From positions 1-64,000 of IMG/VR virus record IMGVR_UViG_3300044624_001054: a DNA stretch of 64,000 bases; one strand, written 5' to 3'. The DNA comes from a virus. The notes under the pieces were generated by a model. The model searched no databases. It was not told the origin of the DNA and was given only the letters and a program-made list of their open reading frames with translations. The translations under genes were made by a program, and so were the position numbers. Below, piece by piece: positions 29,886 through 36,411 of this stretch. Position 1 is the first letter of the stretch; every line of letters starts with the position of its first letter.

Positions 29886-30443
29886 ATGATTACAGTTACC
29901 GCCCCTGAGGGCACACTCGCATACGCTACCTACGCCGCTCGCTTTGAGAGCCTTATCATGACCGCTACCCTCTCGCAGACTGAGGCTGCTAGCGTCTGGT
30001 ACCATGACGCCGCTGCCGTTGCCTCTGAGGTTGCTCGCAACCTTGGCACCTCACTTGAGGTTGGCGCGTCTATCGTTGCAGCATTCTCCCCGCGTGAGCG
30101 CTGGTCCACTAACGTCGCTAAGGCTATCGCGTACTCGCTTGGCTCGCGTCCCGCTGGCCTTGGCAATAACCTTCGCATGGCAGACGCCGCAGTCGCGGCA
30201 GGCTTTGACGCTCTCAAGGGTGCAAAGACTAACGCATTCGCTCGCGCTATCGCAGGCGACACTAACGCAGTTGTCATTGACGTTTGGATGATGCGTGCGG
30301 CAGGCATGGAAACCGACTCACCTAACAAGTCTCAATATGCGCTACTGTCTGAGGCTGTCGTGGGAGTCGCGCAGCAGTTTGGCATCACGCCGCGCACCGC
30401 GCAGGCTCTCATCTGGATCATCGTGCGAGGGGGTGCAGCATGA
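29886..30443 (+). CDS. Conserved actinophage protein (possibly DUF7178)
   Basis: 185 residues, Ala-rich and helical. Recognisable segments are ASVWYHDAAAVASEVARNLG, GASIVAAFSPRERWSTNV, LKGAKTNAFARAIAGD, AVVIDVWMMRAAG and ITPRTAQALIWIIVRG. The helical pattern with an SPR-x-x-W-x-x-N motif resembles helix-hairpin-helix DNA glycosylase relatives that I recall as DUF7178 in actinophages. Function unverified. Codon use is GC-rich. Predicted leaderless. Confidence 0.72.
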   Translation: MITVTAPEGTLAYATYAARFESLIMTATLSQTEAASVWYHDAAAVASEVARNLGTSLEVGASIVAAFSPRERWSTNVAKAIAYSLGSRPAGLGNNLRMADAAVAAGFDALKGAKTNAFARAIAGDTNAVVIDVWMMRAAGMETDSPNKSQYALLSEAVVGVAQQFGITPRTAQALIWIIVRGGAA

Positions 30444-30610
30444 ATAAGCCTAAGCCATATGTTCGTCTAGTTACTGACTCAGGTAGTGGGGAGTCGCAAC
30501 TGACTAGAATGTTCGACAACGCAGAGGAAGCCCTGTCGTATCTTAGCGGATACATCGGAACGTATCCCATCACTATCCTAGAGTTTGACCTAGATTGGAG
30601 TTGGAAGTGA
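30440..30610 (+). CDS. 56-residue hypothetical protein
   Basis: MNKPKPYVRLVTDSGSGESQ, then NAEEALSYLSGYIGTYPITI and an acidic/Trp end (DLDWSWK). ATGA overlap with the preceding gene. The strand-helix-strand pattern matches other proteins in this block. Confidence 0.65.
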   Translation: MNKPKPYVRLVTDSGSGESQLTRMFDNAEEALSYLSGYIGTYPITILEFDLDWSWK

Positions 30611-30666
30611 ACGACATAACGCTAGATAATTTTCGGGAGATGCTGCGCGATTTTGTGGGAGTGTGA
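30607..30666 (+). CDS. 19-residue peptide
   Basis: GTG start overlapping the preceding stop (GTGA); NDITLDNFREMLRDFVGV. Very short; kept because of the tight coupling and because the next ORF follows after one base. Confidence 0.4.
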   Translation: MNDITLDNFREMLRDFVGV

Positions 30667-30667
30667 T

Positions 30668-30739
30668 ATGGAGATTTTTCTCGTCGCTATCGGATTCTTC
30701 CTCGCCCTAGGAGTAATAATCGGACTCATGGACAAATAG
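30668..30739 (+). CDS. 23-residue membrane peptide
   Basis: MEIFLVAIGFFLALGVIIGL then MDK. Single transmembrane helix. It resembles the peptide at 37200-37271 (MEILLCIIIGLLWLG) in start and length. Followed by a terminator. Confidence 0.6.
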   Translation: MEIFLVAIGFFLALGVIIGLMDK

Positions 30740-30747
30740 GCTTGACA

Positions 30748-30765
30748 GCCCCGCTTCGGCGGGGC
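30748..30765 (+). terminator. GC hairpin with TTCG tetraloop
   Basis: GCCCCGC-TTCG-GCGGGGC, seven base pairs with an extra-stable loop, followed by CGGGCCGC and TTT. It ends the operon starting at 29886. Confidence 0.75.
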
Positions 30766-30830
30766 CGGGCCGCTTTGTACACATATGTCCATATATTTAC
30801 GATTACGATTAAGAAATCACAGGAATATTT
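30761..30830 (+). repeat. Intergenic module copy F
   Basis: GGGGCCGGGCCGC, GTCCATATA, TTTACGATTACGATTA, then AATCACAGGAATATTT. Confidence 0.62.
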
Positions 30831-30855
30831 CACAGTAATTTTTAAGAATGTCCCC

Positions 30856-30884
30856 TTGACCATCACGGCAATATCGTGTACTTT
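30856..30884 (+). promoter_or_regulatory. Sigma-70-like promoter (TTGACC, 17 nt, TACTTT)
   Basis: The spacer begins ATCACGGCA, as in the other TTGACA-type copies. A 30-nt leader with GGGGAGGAA precedes the ATG at 30915. Confidence 0.65.
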
Positions 30885-30914
30885 AGAGTCATAACTGAAG
30901 AGGGGAGGAAATAG

Positions 30915-31124
30915 ATGGGTGAATACCTAGTTGCTGATAAGTTATATGGGTTCTCTATAGAGCCTAATGATATTCTCCGCACCGCCGACGGAAATGAGAT
31001 AGTCGTTTCCTTTGTAGATTCGGTGGAAGGAGGGTATGATATTCACTATAAAGACCTTGACGGAGAGGAAGATATCTACCACCTCCCCGAAGATGACATG
31101 ATCGACCTACTCATTCTAGAATAA
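30915..31124 (+). CDS. 69-residue acidic hypothetical protein
   Basis: MGEYLVADKLYGFSIEPNDI; beta-rich SH3-like pattern (DILRTADGNEIVVSFVDSVEGGYDIHYKD) then an acidic tail. Strong ribosome site. First of a two-gene operon. Confidence 0.72.
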   Translation: MGEYLVADKLYGFSIEPNDILRTADGNEIVVSFVDSVEGGYDIHYKDLDGEEDIYHLPEDDMIDLLILE

Positions 31125-31134
31125 GGAGAAACAA

Positions 31135-31290
31135 ATGGCTAAGAAGAAGGCAAACAAGTTCTCATATCTTGAGACTTGGAACACTCGCTACGGGGTTCAG
31201 ACTCGTATTGTTACCCGTGTTGATGGCAAGTTCGTTGATTCAACCCCCGCACTTGAGACACTCCGCAAGGGCGTCCCTGCTGGTCGCTGA
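31135..31290 (+). CDS. 51-residue basic protein
   Basis: MAKKKANKFSYLETWNTRYG, then TRIVTRVDGKFVDSTPALETLRKG. Basic N-terminus and a beta hairpin. AAGGAG 6 nt before the ATG. Function unknown. Confidence 0.7.
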   Translation: MAKKKANKFSYLETWNTRYGVQTRIVTRVDGKFVDSTPALETLRKGVPAGR

Positions 31291-31413
31291 CCAGTTGGGC
31301 GAACCTGGACATGTTCGCTAAAACTGTCCAACATTCATGGTTGAGATCCTAGTAAATTATGGGATAGGTTATGTAGAGGATCTGCGCTGACACTCCCCAT
31401 ATACCATGGATAA

Positions 31414-31494
31414 GCCCGAGTGGTGGAATTGGCAGACACGCACGACTCAAAATCGTGTTCCATTGGAGTGTGGGTTCAAGTCCCACCTTGGGCA
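31414..31494 (+). tRNA. tRNA-Leu(CAA)
   Basis: Acceptor GCCCGAG with CTTGGGC, anticodon arm CACGA-CTCAAAA-TCGTG, long variable arm, T arm GTGGG-TTCAAGT-CCCAC. Reads UUG. Confidence 0.9.
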
Positions 31495-31497
31495 CTA

Positions 31498-31586
31498 GGT
31501 GGGGGCATGTGACCCGCTATCACACCTTGTTTGGCGAACGGAAGGTGGGATTCCTTCCTAAGATAGCATCGACTCGCTCCCCCACC
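31498..31586 (+). ncRNA. Structured RNA candidate downstream of tRNA-Leu
   Basis: An 89-nt unit closed by GGTGGGGG and CCCCCACC (8 bp). Inside, GCTATC pairs with GATAGC and CACCTT with AAGGTG, giving a branched fold with a GTT/AAC extension. It starts 3 nt after the tRNA, so it is probably on the same transcript. It lacks a T arm, so it is not an ordinary tRNA. No function assigned. Confidence 0.55.
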
Positions 31587-31601
31587 AACCTTCTAAAAGT
31601 C

Positions 31602-31631
31602 TTGACTACTGTCAGACCCACATGATAGAGT
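31602..31631 (+). promoter_or_regulatory. Early promoter motif with a -35 box
   Basis: TTGACT, 18-nt spacer that contains TGTCAGACCC, then TAGAGT. It shows that the conserved motif lies in the -35/-10 spacer. Drives the gene at 31661. Confidence 0.75.
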
Positions 31632-31660
31632 TCTACTACCTACTAGAGAAAGAGACTGTT

Positions 31661-32050
31661 ATGGGAGACCGCGCTAACTTTGGAATCCGTCAGAATGACG
31701 GCAACATCATCTTCATCTACGGACATTGGGCAGGAGCAGGGATGCTTGCTAAGTTTGCTAATGCTCTTGACCATGTTCAGAATGTTGGTCGTATTGACGA
31801 CCAGGCTTATGCAAATCGCATCATCATCTCGCAGTTGGTTGGCGAGTCTTGGTCTGGCGATCTTGGCTGGGGTGTTACTGTGAACTACCTTGCAGACAAC
31901 GAGCATAAGGTTCCTGTCTATGACTTTGCACTCCGCGAGGTAACTCTCTATGACTATGATTGGAAGTCAGGCGTGCTGACTGATATGATTGTCACGTTCT
32001 CGCTGAACGAGTTCATCCGTAAGTACGCTAAGACCTTGGTGGAGGTGTAA
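31661..32050 (+). CDS. 129-residue conserved phage protein
   Basis: Starts MGDRANFGIRQNDGNIIFIYGHWAGAG; the 13 extra codons upstream overlap the promoter and are rejected. Segments LIISQLVGESW-type and GWGVTVNYLADNEHKVPVYDF follow. MGDRANF proteins with a GHW motif recur in phage genomes and I recall no assigned function. Followed 1 nt later by the next gene. Confidence 0.78.
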   Translation: MGDRANFGIRQNDGNIIFIYGHWAGAGMLAKFANALDHVQNVGRIDDQAYANRIIISQLVGESWSGDLGWGVTVNYLADNEHKVPVYDFALREVTLYDYDWKSGVLTDMIVTFSLNEFIRKYAKTLVEV

Positions 32051-32051
32051 C

Positions 32052-32495
32052 ATGATTGACCCTAGCATGACTGACATTCATCCTTACCCGCCAACTATGC
32101 AGGAGTTGGAGTTGCGGGTCATCGAACTGAATACAGAGATCAACCGTCTGACTTCAGAGGTAGAGGCTATACAGAGTGACCGTGACTACTGGAGGGGCCA
32201 GACGAACTATCGTCAGGCCCAGATTGACGGTCTTGAGTCATATCTCAAGGAGAACTTTGACTACATTGATGAGAATGTGACGCAGGAACTTGTTGATATC
32301 TTCTCTCTTACTATCACCAGGGACTATGATGTGACAATCACCGTCACATTCTCTGGTGTTGTTACTGCTCCTCTCAATTTCGATATGGATAGCCTTGAGG
32401 ATTCTCTGAATGCTAGTCTTGAGGCATCCTACTACGGAGATGTAGAGGCAGACTTCTCAGAGGATCATATGGAGATTGACTGGACAGAGAGTTAG
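32052..32495 (+). CDS. 147-residue protein with coiled coil and beta domain
   Basis: Residues about 17-80 are a coiled coil (ELELRVIELNTEINRLTSEVEAIQSD). The C-terminal half is an acidic beta domain (ITRDYDVTITVTFSGVVTAP). Similar coiled-coil proteins occur in actinophage early regions. Function unknown. Confidence 0.75.
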   Translation: MIDPSMTDIHPYPPTMQELELRVIELNTEINRLTSEVEAIQSDRDYWRGQTNYRQAQIDGLESYLKENFDYIDENVTQELVDIFSLTITRDYDVTITVTFSGVVTAPLNFDMDSLEDSLNASLEASYYGDVEADFSEDHMEIDWTES

Positions 32496-32566
32496 GCAGC
32501 GGTGGTATCCTAACTACGCCTCCGCCCTGCAGACCTGAGCATGTCTTGCATAATAAACTGCTCACG

Positions 32567-32639
32567 GCTCCCATCGTCTAGAGGCCAAGGACGCCGCCCT
32601 TTCAAGGCGGTAGCACGGGTTCGAATCCCGTTGGGAGTA
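32567..32639 (+). tRNA. tRNA-Glu(TTC)
   Basis: Acceptor GCTCCCA with TGGGAGT, anticodon arm CCGCC-CTTTCAA-GGCGG, T arm ACGGG-TTCGAAT-CCCGT. Reads GAA/GAG. Confidence 0.9.
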
Positions 32640-32642
32640 CAA

Positions 32643-32704
32643 CCCCTGGAGAGAATGTGCGGAATCCGCCACCAACCCCACCATTCCGCTTCCCTCTCCA
32701 GGGG
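32643..32704 (+). ncRNA. Long hairpin RNA downstream of tRNA-Glu
   Basis: CCCCTGGAGAG pairs with CTCTCCAGGGG (11 bp) and inside it CGGAAT pairs with ATTCCG. It begins 3 nt after the tRNA and is followed by a terminator, so it should be transcribed with the tRNA. Unknown role; perhaps a processing or stability element. Confidence 0.5.
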
Positions 32705-32711
32705 CCTAGTC

Positions 32712-32755
32712 GGGCGGGGGGAAGTTGACGGTCTCCTTCCCCCTGCCTTGTTTTA
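32712..32755 (+). terminator. Rho-independent terminator
   Basis: GGGGGAAG and CTTCCCCC around a TTGACGGTCTC loop, flanked by GGGC and TGCC, then TTGTTTTAT. It ends the tRNA-Glu transcript. Confidence 0.7.
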
Positions 32756-32757
32756 TC

Positions 32758-32822
32758 GGCCCGGCCCGAAAAATTTAATCTGTCAAGCATTTACGATCTC
32801 TCTTTTACGATCACGGGAATTT
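32758..32822 (+). repeat. Intergenic module copy G
   Basis: CGGCCCGGCCCG, TCTGTCAAG, TTTACGATCTCTCTTTTACGATCACGGGAATTT region (given by parts: two TTTACGAT, then CACGGGAAT). Confidence 0.62.
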
Positions 32823-32860
32823 GTTACCAGAAATTTATCTAAATAATCTGCTAGATATTC

Positions 32861-32889
32861 TTGAGACTGTCAGACCTAGGGTGTATAGT
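32861..32889 (+). promoter_or_regulatory. Promoter with -35 TTGAGA and conserved spacer
   Basis: TTGAGA, 17-nt spacer beginning CTGTCAGACC, then TATAGT. This is the closest to consensus of the whole family and drives the DUF932-like gene, which also has an AAGGAG site. Confidence 0.78.
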
Positions 32890-32923
32890 TCTTCTATAAG
32901 TTCAATCAACTAAGGAGATACAT

Positions 32924-33919
32924 ATGGCACACGCAGTAGAGGTTGGCGCTAACGGAGAGCAGGCTTTTGCTTCCTTCCGCGAACCCGCTTGGCATGGTCT
33001 TGGTACCGTGTTCTTTGAGGAGAAGTCCACCCGCGAGATGCTGGATGCGGCTTACCTTTCTAACTGGGACGTTCGCCTTGAGGCCGTTCCTTACCCTTCC
33101 GACTACAATGTGATCACGCCTTCCTACATGGTACTGCGTGATAACCCCTTTGACCAGGGAACTGACGTTCTCGCTACCGTTGGCGAGCGTTACCACGTTC
33201 TTCAGAACGAGGATCTTTTCGACTTTGGTGATGCGCTGCTTGACGGTGGTCGCTGGGAGACCGCTGGCTCTATTCGCCAGGGTCGCGTTGTGTTCGGCTC
33301 GCTTGCGCTTGAGCGTGAGACTGTCCTTGATCCCAACGGCGTTTCGGATGTTGTGAAGTCCTACCTTCTCGTCCACACCTCGCATGACGGTTCTACCGCT
33401 GTGCAGGCTTCCATCACTCCCGTCCGCGTTGTGTGCCAGAACACTCTGAACATGGCTCTTCAGGGTGTGAAGCAGTCCTTCAAGATTCGTCACACGCAGA
33501 CTGTCGGTGGCAAGGTTATGGCTGCACGCGAGGCTCTTGCTCTCGCAAACACCTACCTGGATGAGTTCGACAAGGAGGCCAAGGCTCTCATCGCCAAGGA
33601 TATCACCAAGGCCAAGTTCGATGCCATCGTGCAGGCTGTCTACCCTCGCCCTGAGGCTGATGCCAAGGGTGCTGTCAAGAAGTGGGAGAACAAGGTCGAT
33701 CTCATTGAGGAGATTTGGACCTCTGACACCAACAACATGATCGCTACCACCGCGTGGGGTGCGTTCAATGCAATGACGGAGCGCCTTGACTGGTTCCGCA
33801 AGGGTCGTGGCGAGCGGGGTGCTGAGAATGTTCTCGCTGCTGCTAGTGGTTTCGATCCTGTCACCAATGCGGAGAAGGGTCGCATCCTGAAGGCTGTCAA
33901 GGAGATCGCTTTCGCGTAA
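32924..33919 (+). CDS. DUF932-like phage/plasmid protein
   Basis: 331 residues. Typical features are the N-terminal PAWHGLGTVF, a ND/GERYHVLQNED segment, GRVVFGSLALE, LLVHTSHDGSTAVQASITPVRVVCQNTLNMAL and the C-terminal RILKAVKEIAFA. I recall this family (DUF932) in plasmids and phages, where it is abundant but unassigned. Codon use is the most GC-rich and regular of the window. With the strong promoter and ribosome site, this predicts high early expression. Confidence 0.88.
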   Translation: MAHAVEVGANGEQAFASFREPAWHGLGTVFFEEKSTREMLDAAYLSNWDVRLEAVPYPSDYNVITPSYMVLRDNPFDQGTDVLATVGERYHVLQNEDLFDFGDALLDGGRWETAGSIRQGRVVFGSLALERETVLDPNGVSDVVKSYLLVHTSHDGSTAVQASITPVRVVCQNTLNMALQGVKQSFKIRHTQTVGGKVMAAREALALANTYLDEFDKEAKALIAKDITKAKFDAIVQAVYPRPEADAKGAVKKWENKVDLIEEIWTSDTNNMIATTAWGAFNAMTERLDWFRKGRGERGAENVLAAASGFDPVTNAEKGRILKAVKEIAFA

Positions 33920-33928
33920 TCAAACATC

Positions 33929-33950
33929 CTGGGCATGATGTAAAACTGCC
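33929..33950 (+). promoter_or_regulatory. Conserved leader hairpin before a tRNA-like gene
   Basis: CCTGGGCATGATGTAAAACTGCC-type stretch (GGGCA pairing with TGCC), nearly identical to the stretch at 36948-36970 before tRNA-Tyr. Both lie 5-25 nt upstream of a tRNA and after a gene stop, so a common processing or insertion element is likely. Confidence 0.5.
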
Positions 33951-33955
33951 TGCAC

Positions 33956-34023
33956 GCCACCCGCGCTGGGCGCAGACGAGATTCCAACCCTTGTCGTGCA
34001 GAGTTCGATTCTTTGGGGTGGTG
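33956..34023 (+). tRNA. tRNA-like gene, possibly tRNA-Trp(CCA) with reduced D arm
   Basis: Acceptor GCCACCC with GGGTGGT (7 bp), T arm CAGAG-TTCGATT-CTTTG and discriminator G, as for Trp. The anticodon arm CGAGA-TTCCAAC-CCTTG has one mismatch. Only 14 nt lie between acceptor and anticodon stem, so the D arm is shortened. It may be a degraded or unusual tRNA. Confidence 0.45.
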
Positions 34024-34027
34024 CTTG

Positions 34028-34100
34028 GCACTTGTAGAGTAGCGGTTATCTCGCCACCCTGTCACGGTGGAGATCGTGGGTTCGAATCCCATCAGGTGCG
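34028..34100 (+). tRNA. tRNA-Asp(GTC)
   Basis: Acceptor GCACTTG with CAGGTGC, anticodon arm CCACC-CTGTCAC-GGTGG, T arm GTGGG-TTCGAAT-CCCAT. Discriminator G as expected for Asp. Confidence 0.9.
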
Positions 34101-34120
34101 CTTGACAAATCTAAGAATTT

Positions 34121-34188
34121 GGGGCCGGGCCGTCCAAGAATATTCTAAGACTCTTTTACGATCTTCTTACGAAAGTCACAGGAATTTT
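34121..34188 (+). repeat. Intergenic module copy H
   Basis: CTTGACAAAT just upstream, GGGGCCGGGCCG, TTTACGATCTTCTTACGA, then AGTCACAGGAATTTT. Confidence 0.62.
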
Positions 34189-34198
34189 CGCTGGAATA

Positions 34199-34220
34199 TG
34201 TCAGACCCACATGCTACGCT
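34199..34220 (+). promoter_or_regulatory. Early promoter motif
   Basis: TGTCAGACCC, then ATGC-TACGCT; 25-nt leader with AGAAGGAG before the ATG at 34246. Confidence 0.7.
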
Positions 34221-34245
34221 TTATGTATTCGACAGAAGGAGCATT

Positions 34246-34458
34246 ATGAACATCTACGGCATAACAGAAGAAGATATGGCCTCTCCGACCTTTCCCAACG
34301 AGAATGATATTCTTGCATCTATCGTCAAGAACATGAAGGATATTCTAGATGGTGAGTGTGAGCGACCTGATATTGCTGCCCTTGCCGTGTCGATAGACTT
34401 CTTTGTCTTAGATCACTACATGCGTAATGGACGCATCCCTACTGCTTGGAGGAACTAA
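34246..34458 (+). CDS. 70-residue hypothetical protein
   Basis: MNIYGITEEDMASPTFPNEN, helical (DILASIVKNMKDILDGECE), ends GRIPTAWRN. Strong ribosome site; a longer upstream frame is rejected. Shares one base with the next start. Confidence 0.7.
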   Translation: MNIYGITEEDMASPTFPNENDILASIVKNMKDILDGECERPDIAALAVSIDFFVLDHYMRNGRIPTAWRN

Positions 34459-34682
34459 TGGCAACCATCACATTCTCAGTAGAACTTATCTACGAGGGAA
34501 CTGGTCACTTCATGGATTTTGAATATGACTATGAGACTTGGGATGATATGGCCACCGAGGAAGCGGAAGCATTGGCTGACGATCTTGCTAGTGGTCGTAA
34601 CCCTGAGTTGTTCAATGAGATCATGGCTAACATTTCTATTGTCCCCACCGTTGAGAATGTGGTGGCTGATGAATCTGAATGA
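34458..34682 (+). CDS. 74-residue acidic protein
   Basis: MATITFSVELIYEGTGHFMD, then DMATEEAEALADDLASGRNP. Beta start and acidic helix. GGAGGA upstream. Function unknown. Confidence 0.7.
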   Translation: MATITFSVELIYEGTGHFMDFEYDYETWDDMATEEAEALADDLASGRNPELFNEIMANISIVPTVENVVADESE

Positions 34683-34989
34683 TGTTGAGACTGGTTGCTA
34701 CATTGACGGTAGTCATCGTGATTCCATCGAATTCTCTTTGCTAGTTATCGAAATGGCTCATGACTATGGATTTGAGTTGGATTGGGACCAGTTTGTCAAG
34801 GATGCCGCCAACATGCGCGATCCTGGTTACATGATGGAAGAGGACGAACTGAACGAGGTTCTAGATGCTATTGAATGGACGTATGAGGATGCGCTAGACT
34901 ATCTCAACATCAACACCCGCGAGCCTTTGATGTGGGTGGTAAGAGACCAGAGTTTGTTTCTTATGACATATGATGAGGCTGATGACTAA
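34669..34989 (+). CDS. 106-residue acidic protein
   Basis: Start MNLNDVETGCYIDGSHRDS overlapping the preceding gene by 14 nt. SIEFSLLVIEMAHDYGFELDW and YEDALDYLNINTREPLMWVV. Acidic, alpha/beta. Function unknown. Confidence 0.7.
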   Translation: MNLNDVETGCYIDGSHRDSIEFSLLVIEMAHDYGFELDWDQFVKDAANMRDPGYMMEEDELNEVLDAIEWTYEDALDYLNINTREPLMWVVRDQSLFLMTYDEADD

Positions 34990-35054
34990 ACACCATAGTT
35001 ATATACTTTAGCAGGTATATCTATGCTAATTCACACAACTATGTATCTGGAGGA

Positions 35055-35264
35055 ATGATGCTAGCCAGTAATATGCTTACCAAAGATCAGATGCTAGAGC
35101 AGTATGAGGTTCTAGGATTTGCTTATGGCATGTGTGTAGTCAAGCGCATGTCTGATGGTGTGAAGGGGACATTGGATTTTGGAGATCATCCTATCCTCCG
35201 TCCCGAGGATTCTTCCAACCCGCTTGGCTATACTCGTTACTACTACAACTTTGTGGAGGCGTGA
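35055..35264 (+). CDS. 69-residue hypothetical protein
   Basis: MMLASNMLTKDQMLEQYEVL, then FAYGMCVVKRMSDGVKGTLDFGDHPILR. GGAGGA directly before the ATG pair. The beta-rich middle suggests a small globular domain. Function unknown. Confidence 0.68.
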   Translation: MMLASNMLTKDQMLEQYEVLGFAYGMCVVKRMSDGVKGTLDFGDHPILRPEDSSNPLGYTRYYYNFVEA

Positions 35265-35395
35265 TGAGTAACATTGTATGTTACTTCAATCCAGAATTCG
35301 CTGGTAAGTTTATTGCCAACTGGCTTGACCCCGCCATGTTTGACGACTATACTCTAGATATTGTTGATGATTGCCTAGTGCTTAGGGAGAAGTGA
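35264..35395 (+). CDS. 43-residue hypothetical protein
   Basis: MSNIVCYFNPEFAGKFIANW, then DDYTLDIVDDCLVLREK. Shares one base with the upstream stop. Function unknown. Confidence 0.62.
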   Translation: MSNIVCYFNPEFAGKFIANWLDPAMFDDYTLDIVDDCLVLREK

Positions 35396-35526
35396 TGGAT
35401 GTTTCGGTAGAGGTTCAGAATGTTAGTTTCATTATTGACGCAGAGGATGAGAGCGAGGCTATCGCTAGGGTAGAGGAGTTTCTCCAGGAGTACGCCTGGG
35501 ACTGGACCCAGCCCTACGCGGGATAA
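35395..35526 (+). CDS. 43-residue acidic ferredoxin-fold-like protein
   Basis: MDVSVEVQNVSFIIDAEDES, then EAIARVEEFLQEYAWDW. Strand-turn-helix plan, acidic. Similar plan in the next gene (FIVTVECEEAADAL), suggesting related small proteins. Confidence 0.62.
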   Translation: MDVSVEVQNVSFIIDAEDESEAIARVEEFLQEYAWDWTQPYAG

Positions 35527-35529
35527 CTG

Positions 35530-35658
35530 ATGAAACACACATTCATTGTAACGGTAGAGTGCGAAGAAGCAGCAGACGCTTTGCTTGTAATGGGCGAGCG
35601 TTTGGACTATGATGAGGACTATGGATTCCCCTACTCAGTAGATTGGAAGTGGAAGTGA
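35530..35658 (+). CDS. 42-residue hypothetical protein
   Basis: MKHTFIVTVECEEAADALLV, then RLDYDEDYGFPYSVDWKWK. The C-terminus resembles FDLDWSWK of the gene at 30440-30610, so these may be paralogues. Confidence 0.62.
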   Translation: MKHTFIVTVECEEAADALLVMGERLDYDEDYGFPYSVDWKWK

Positions 35659-35828
35659 AACAATATCGTATTGTCCTGCCCCTGGAAGTATGGGGAGAGT
35701 TTGAGGATGACGAGGATCATGAGTTTATCAAGGAAGTCCTAGGAGATAAGTTGGACGGACTCTTGATTTCTACCGACTACCTGTGGGATTATTGGAAAGA
35801 CGCCAAAGTCGAACCTATGGAGGGCTAA
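35655..35828 (+). CDS. 57-residue hypothetical protein
   Basis: GTG start in a GTGA overlap; KQYRIVLPLEVWGEFEDDED, then FIKEVLGDKLDGLLISTDYL. Acidic beta-alpha-beta pattern. Function unknown. Confidence 0.62.
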   Translation: MKQYRIVLPLEVWGEFEDDEDHEFIKEVLGDKLDGLLISTDYLWDYWKDAKVEPMEG

Positions 35829-36181
35829 TGACTAATATCACCATGCACCTTACTGCTAACTTTTACCCGCCCATTCCCGCTGACATTCAGATGCGCGTGC
35901 AGGAGATTTTCGATGAGTTGCAGCGCGACTCCGATCCATATATTCTAGGCTGGGCAGACGTTCCCGAGAATTGGGACTATGACGTATCTGATGAGTCTGT
36001 GTTTGATCGCACCTATGAGTTGCCGAATGGCGCGGTAGTGACAGGACGTAGCCTACTTGATGATCTGCGCCTGTGGGATGCCCTGTGGTGGGACTGTGAT
36101 GAGCCTATGGACACTCTCGCAGACTACGAGCGTGAGCAGAAAGAATATGCAGGCCAACTATCATTTTGGACGGTGGAGTAA
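35828..36181 (+). CDS. 117-residue acidic hypothetical protein
   Basis: MTNITMHLTANFYPPIPADI, then a helix QMRVQEIFDELQRDSD and a Trp/Asp-rich C-terminal half (LWDALWWDCDEPMD). TAATG junction. Function unknown. Confidence 0.68.
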   Translation: MTNITMHLTANFYPPIPADIQMRVQEIFDELQRDSDPYILGWADVPENWDYDVSDESVFDRTYELPNGAVVTGRSLLDDLRLWDALWWDCDEPMDTLADYEREQKEYAGQLSFWTVE

Positions 36182-36411
36182 TGAAGGTTAGATTTCTAGA
36201 GATTGACTGTGGACCAGGCGGTACAGTATGGGAGTTGCACGCTAACACCCATGAGCATCTTAGGACATATGACAGCGAGGCGGCTATGCTGAATGATGCT
36301 GCCCTACTTAGAATGGTCAATGTAGATTATAGATTCTACACTCAGGCTGAATATAACCTAGAGGTACAAGTAGAGATCATGACAGAGAATGGGGCATGGA
36401 ATGAACGATAG
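36181..36411 (+). CDS. 76-residue hypothetical protein
   Basis: MKVRFLEIDCGPGGTVWELH, then YDSEAAMLNDAALLRMV and a beta end. TAATG junction. Function unknown. Confidence 0.68.
   Translation: MKVRFLEIDCGPGGTVWELHANTHEHLRTYDSEAAMLNDAALLRMVNVDYRFYTQAEYNLEVQVEIMTENGAWNER

Noticed and set aside
29930-30328. Minus-strand 132-codon frame opposite the DUF7178-like gene
   Set aside because: Mirror frame of a GC-rich gene; no ribosome site and no promoter in that orientation.
31498-31586. tRNA-Sec or other tRNA
   Set aside because: The 8-bp acceptor-like stem is suggestive, but no T arm (TTCGA loop with 5-bp stem) or D arm can be drawn.
33640-34092. Minus-strand 150-codon frame over the DUF932-like gene end and tRNAs
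   Set aside because: Covers two tRNA genes and the antisense of a well-supported gene.
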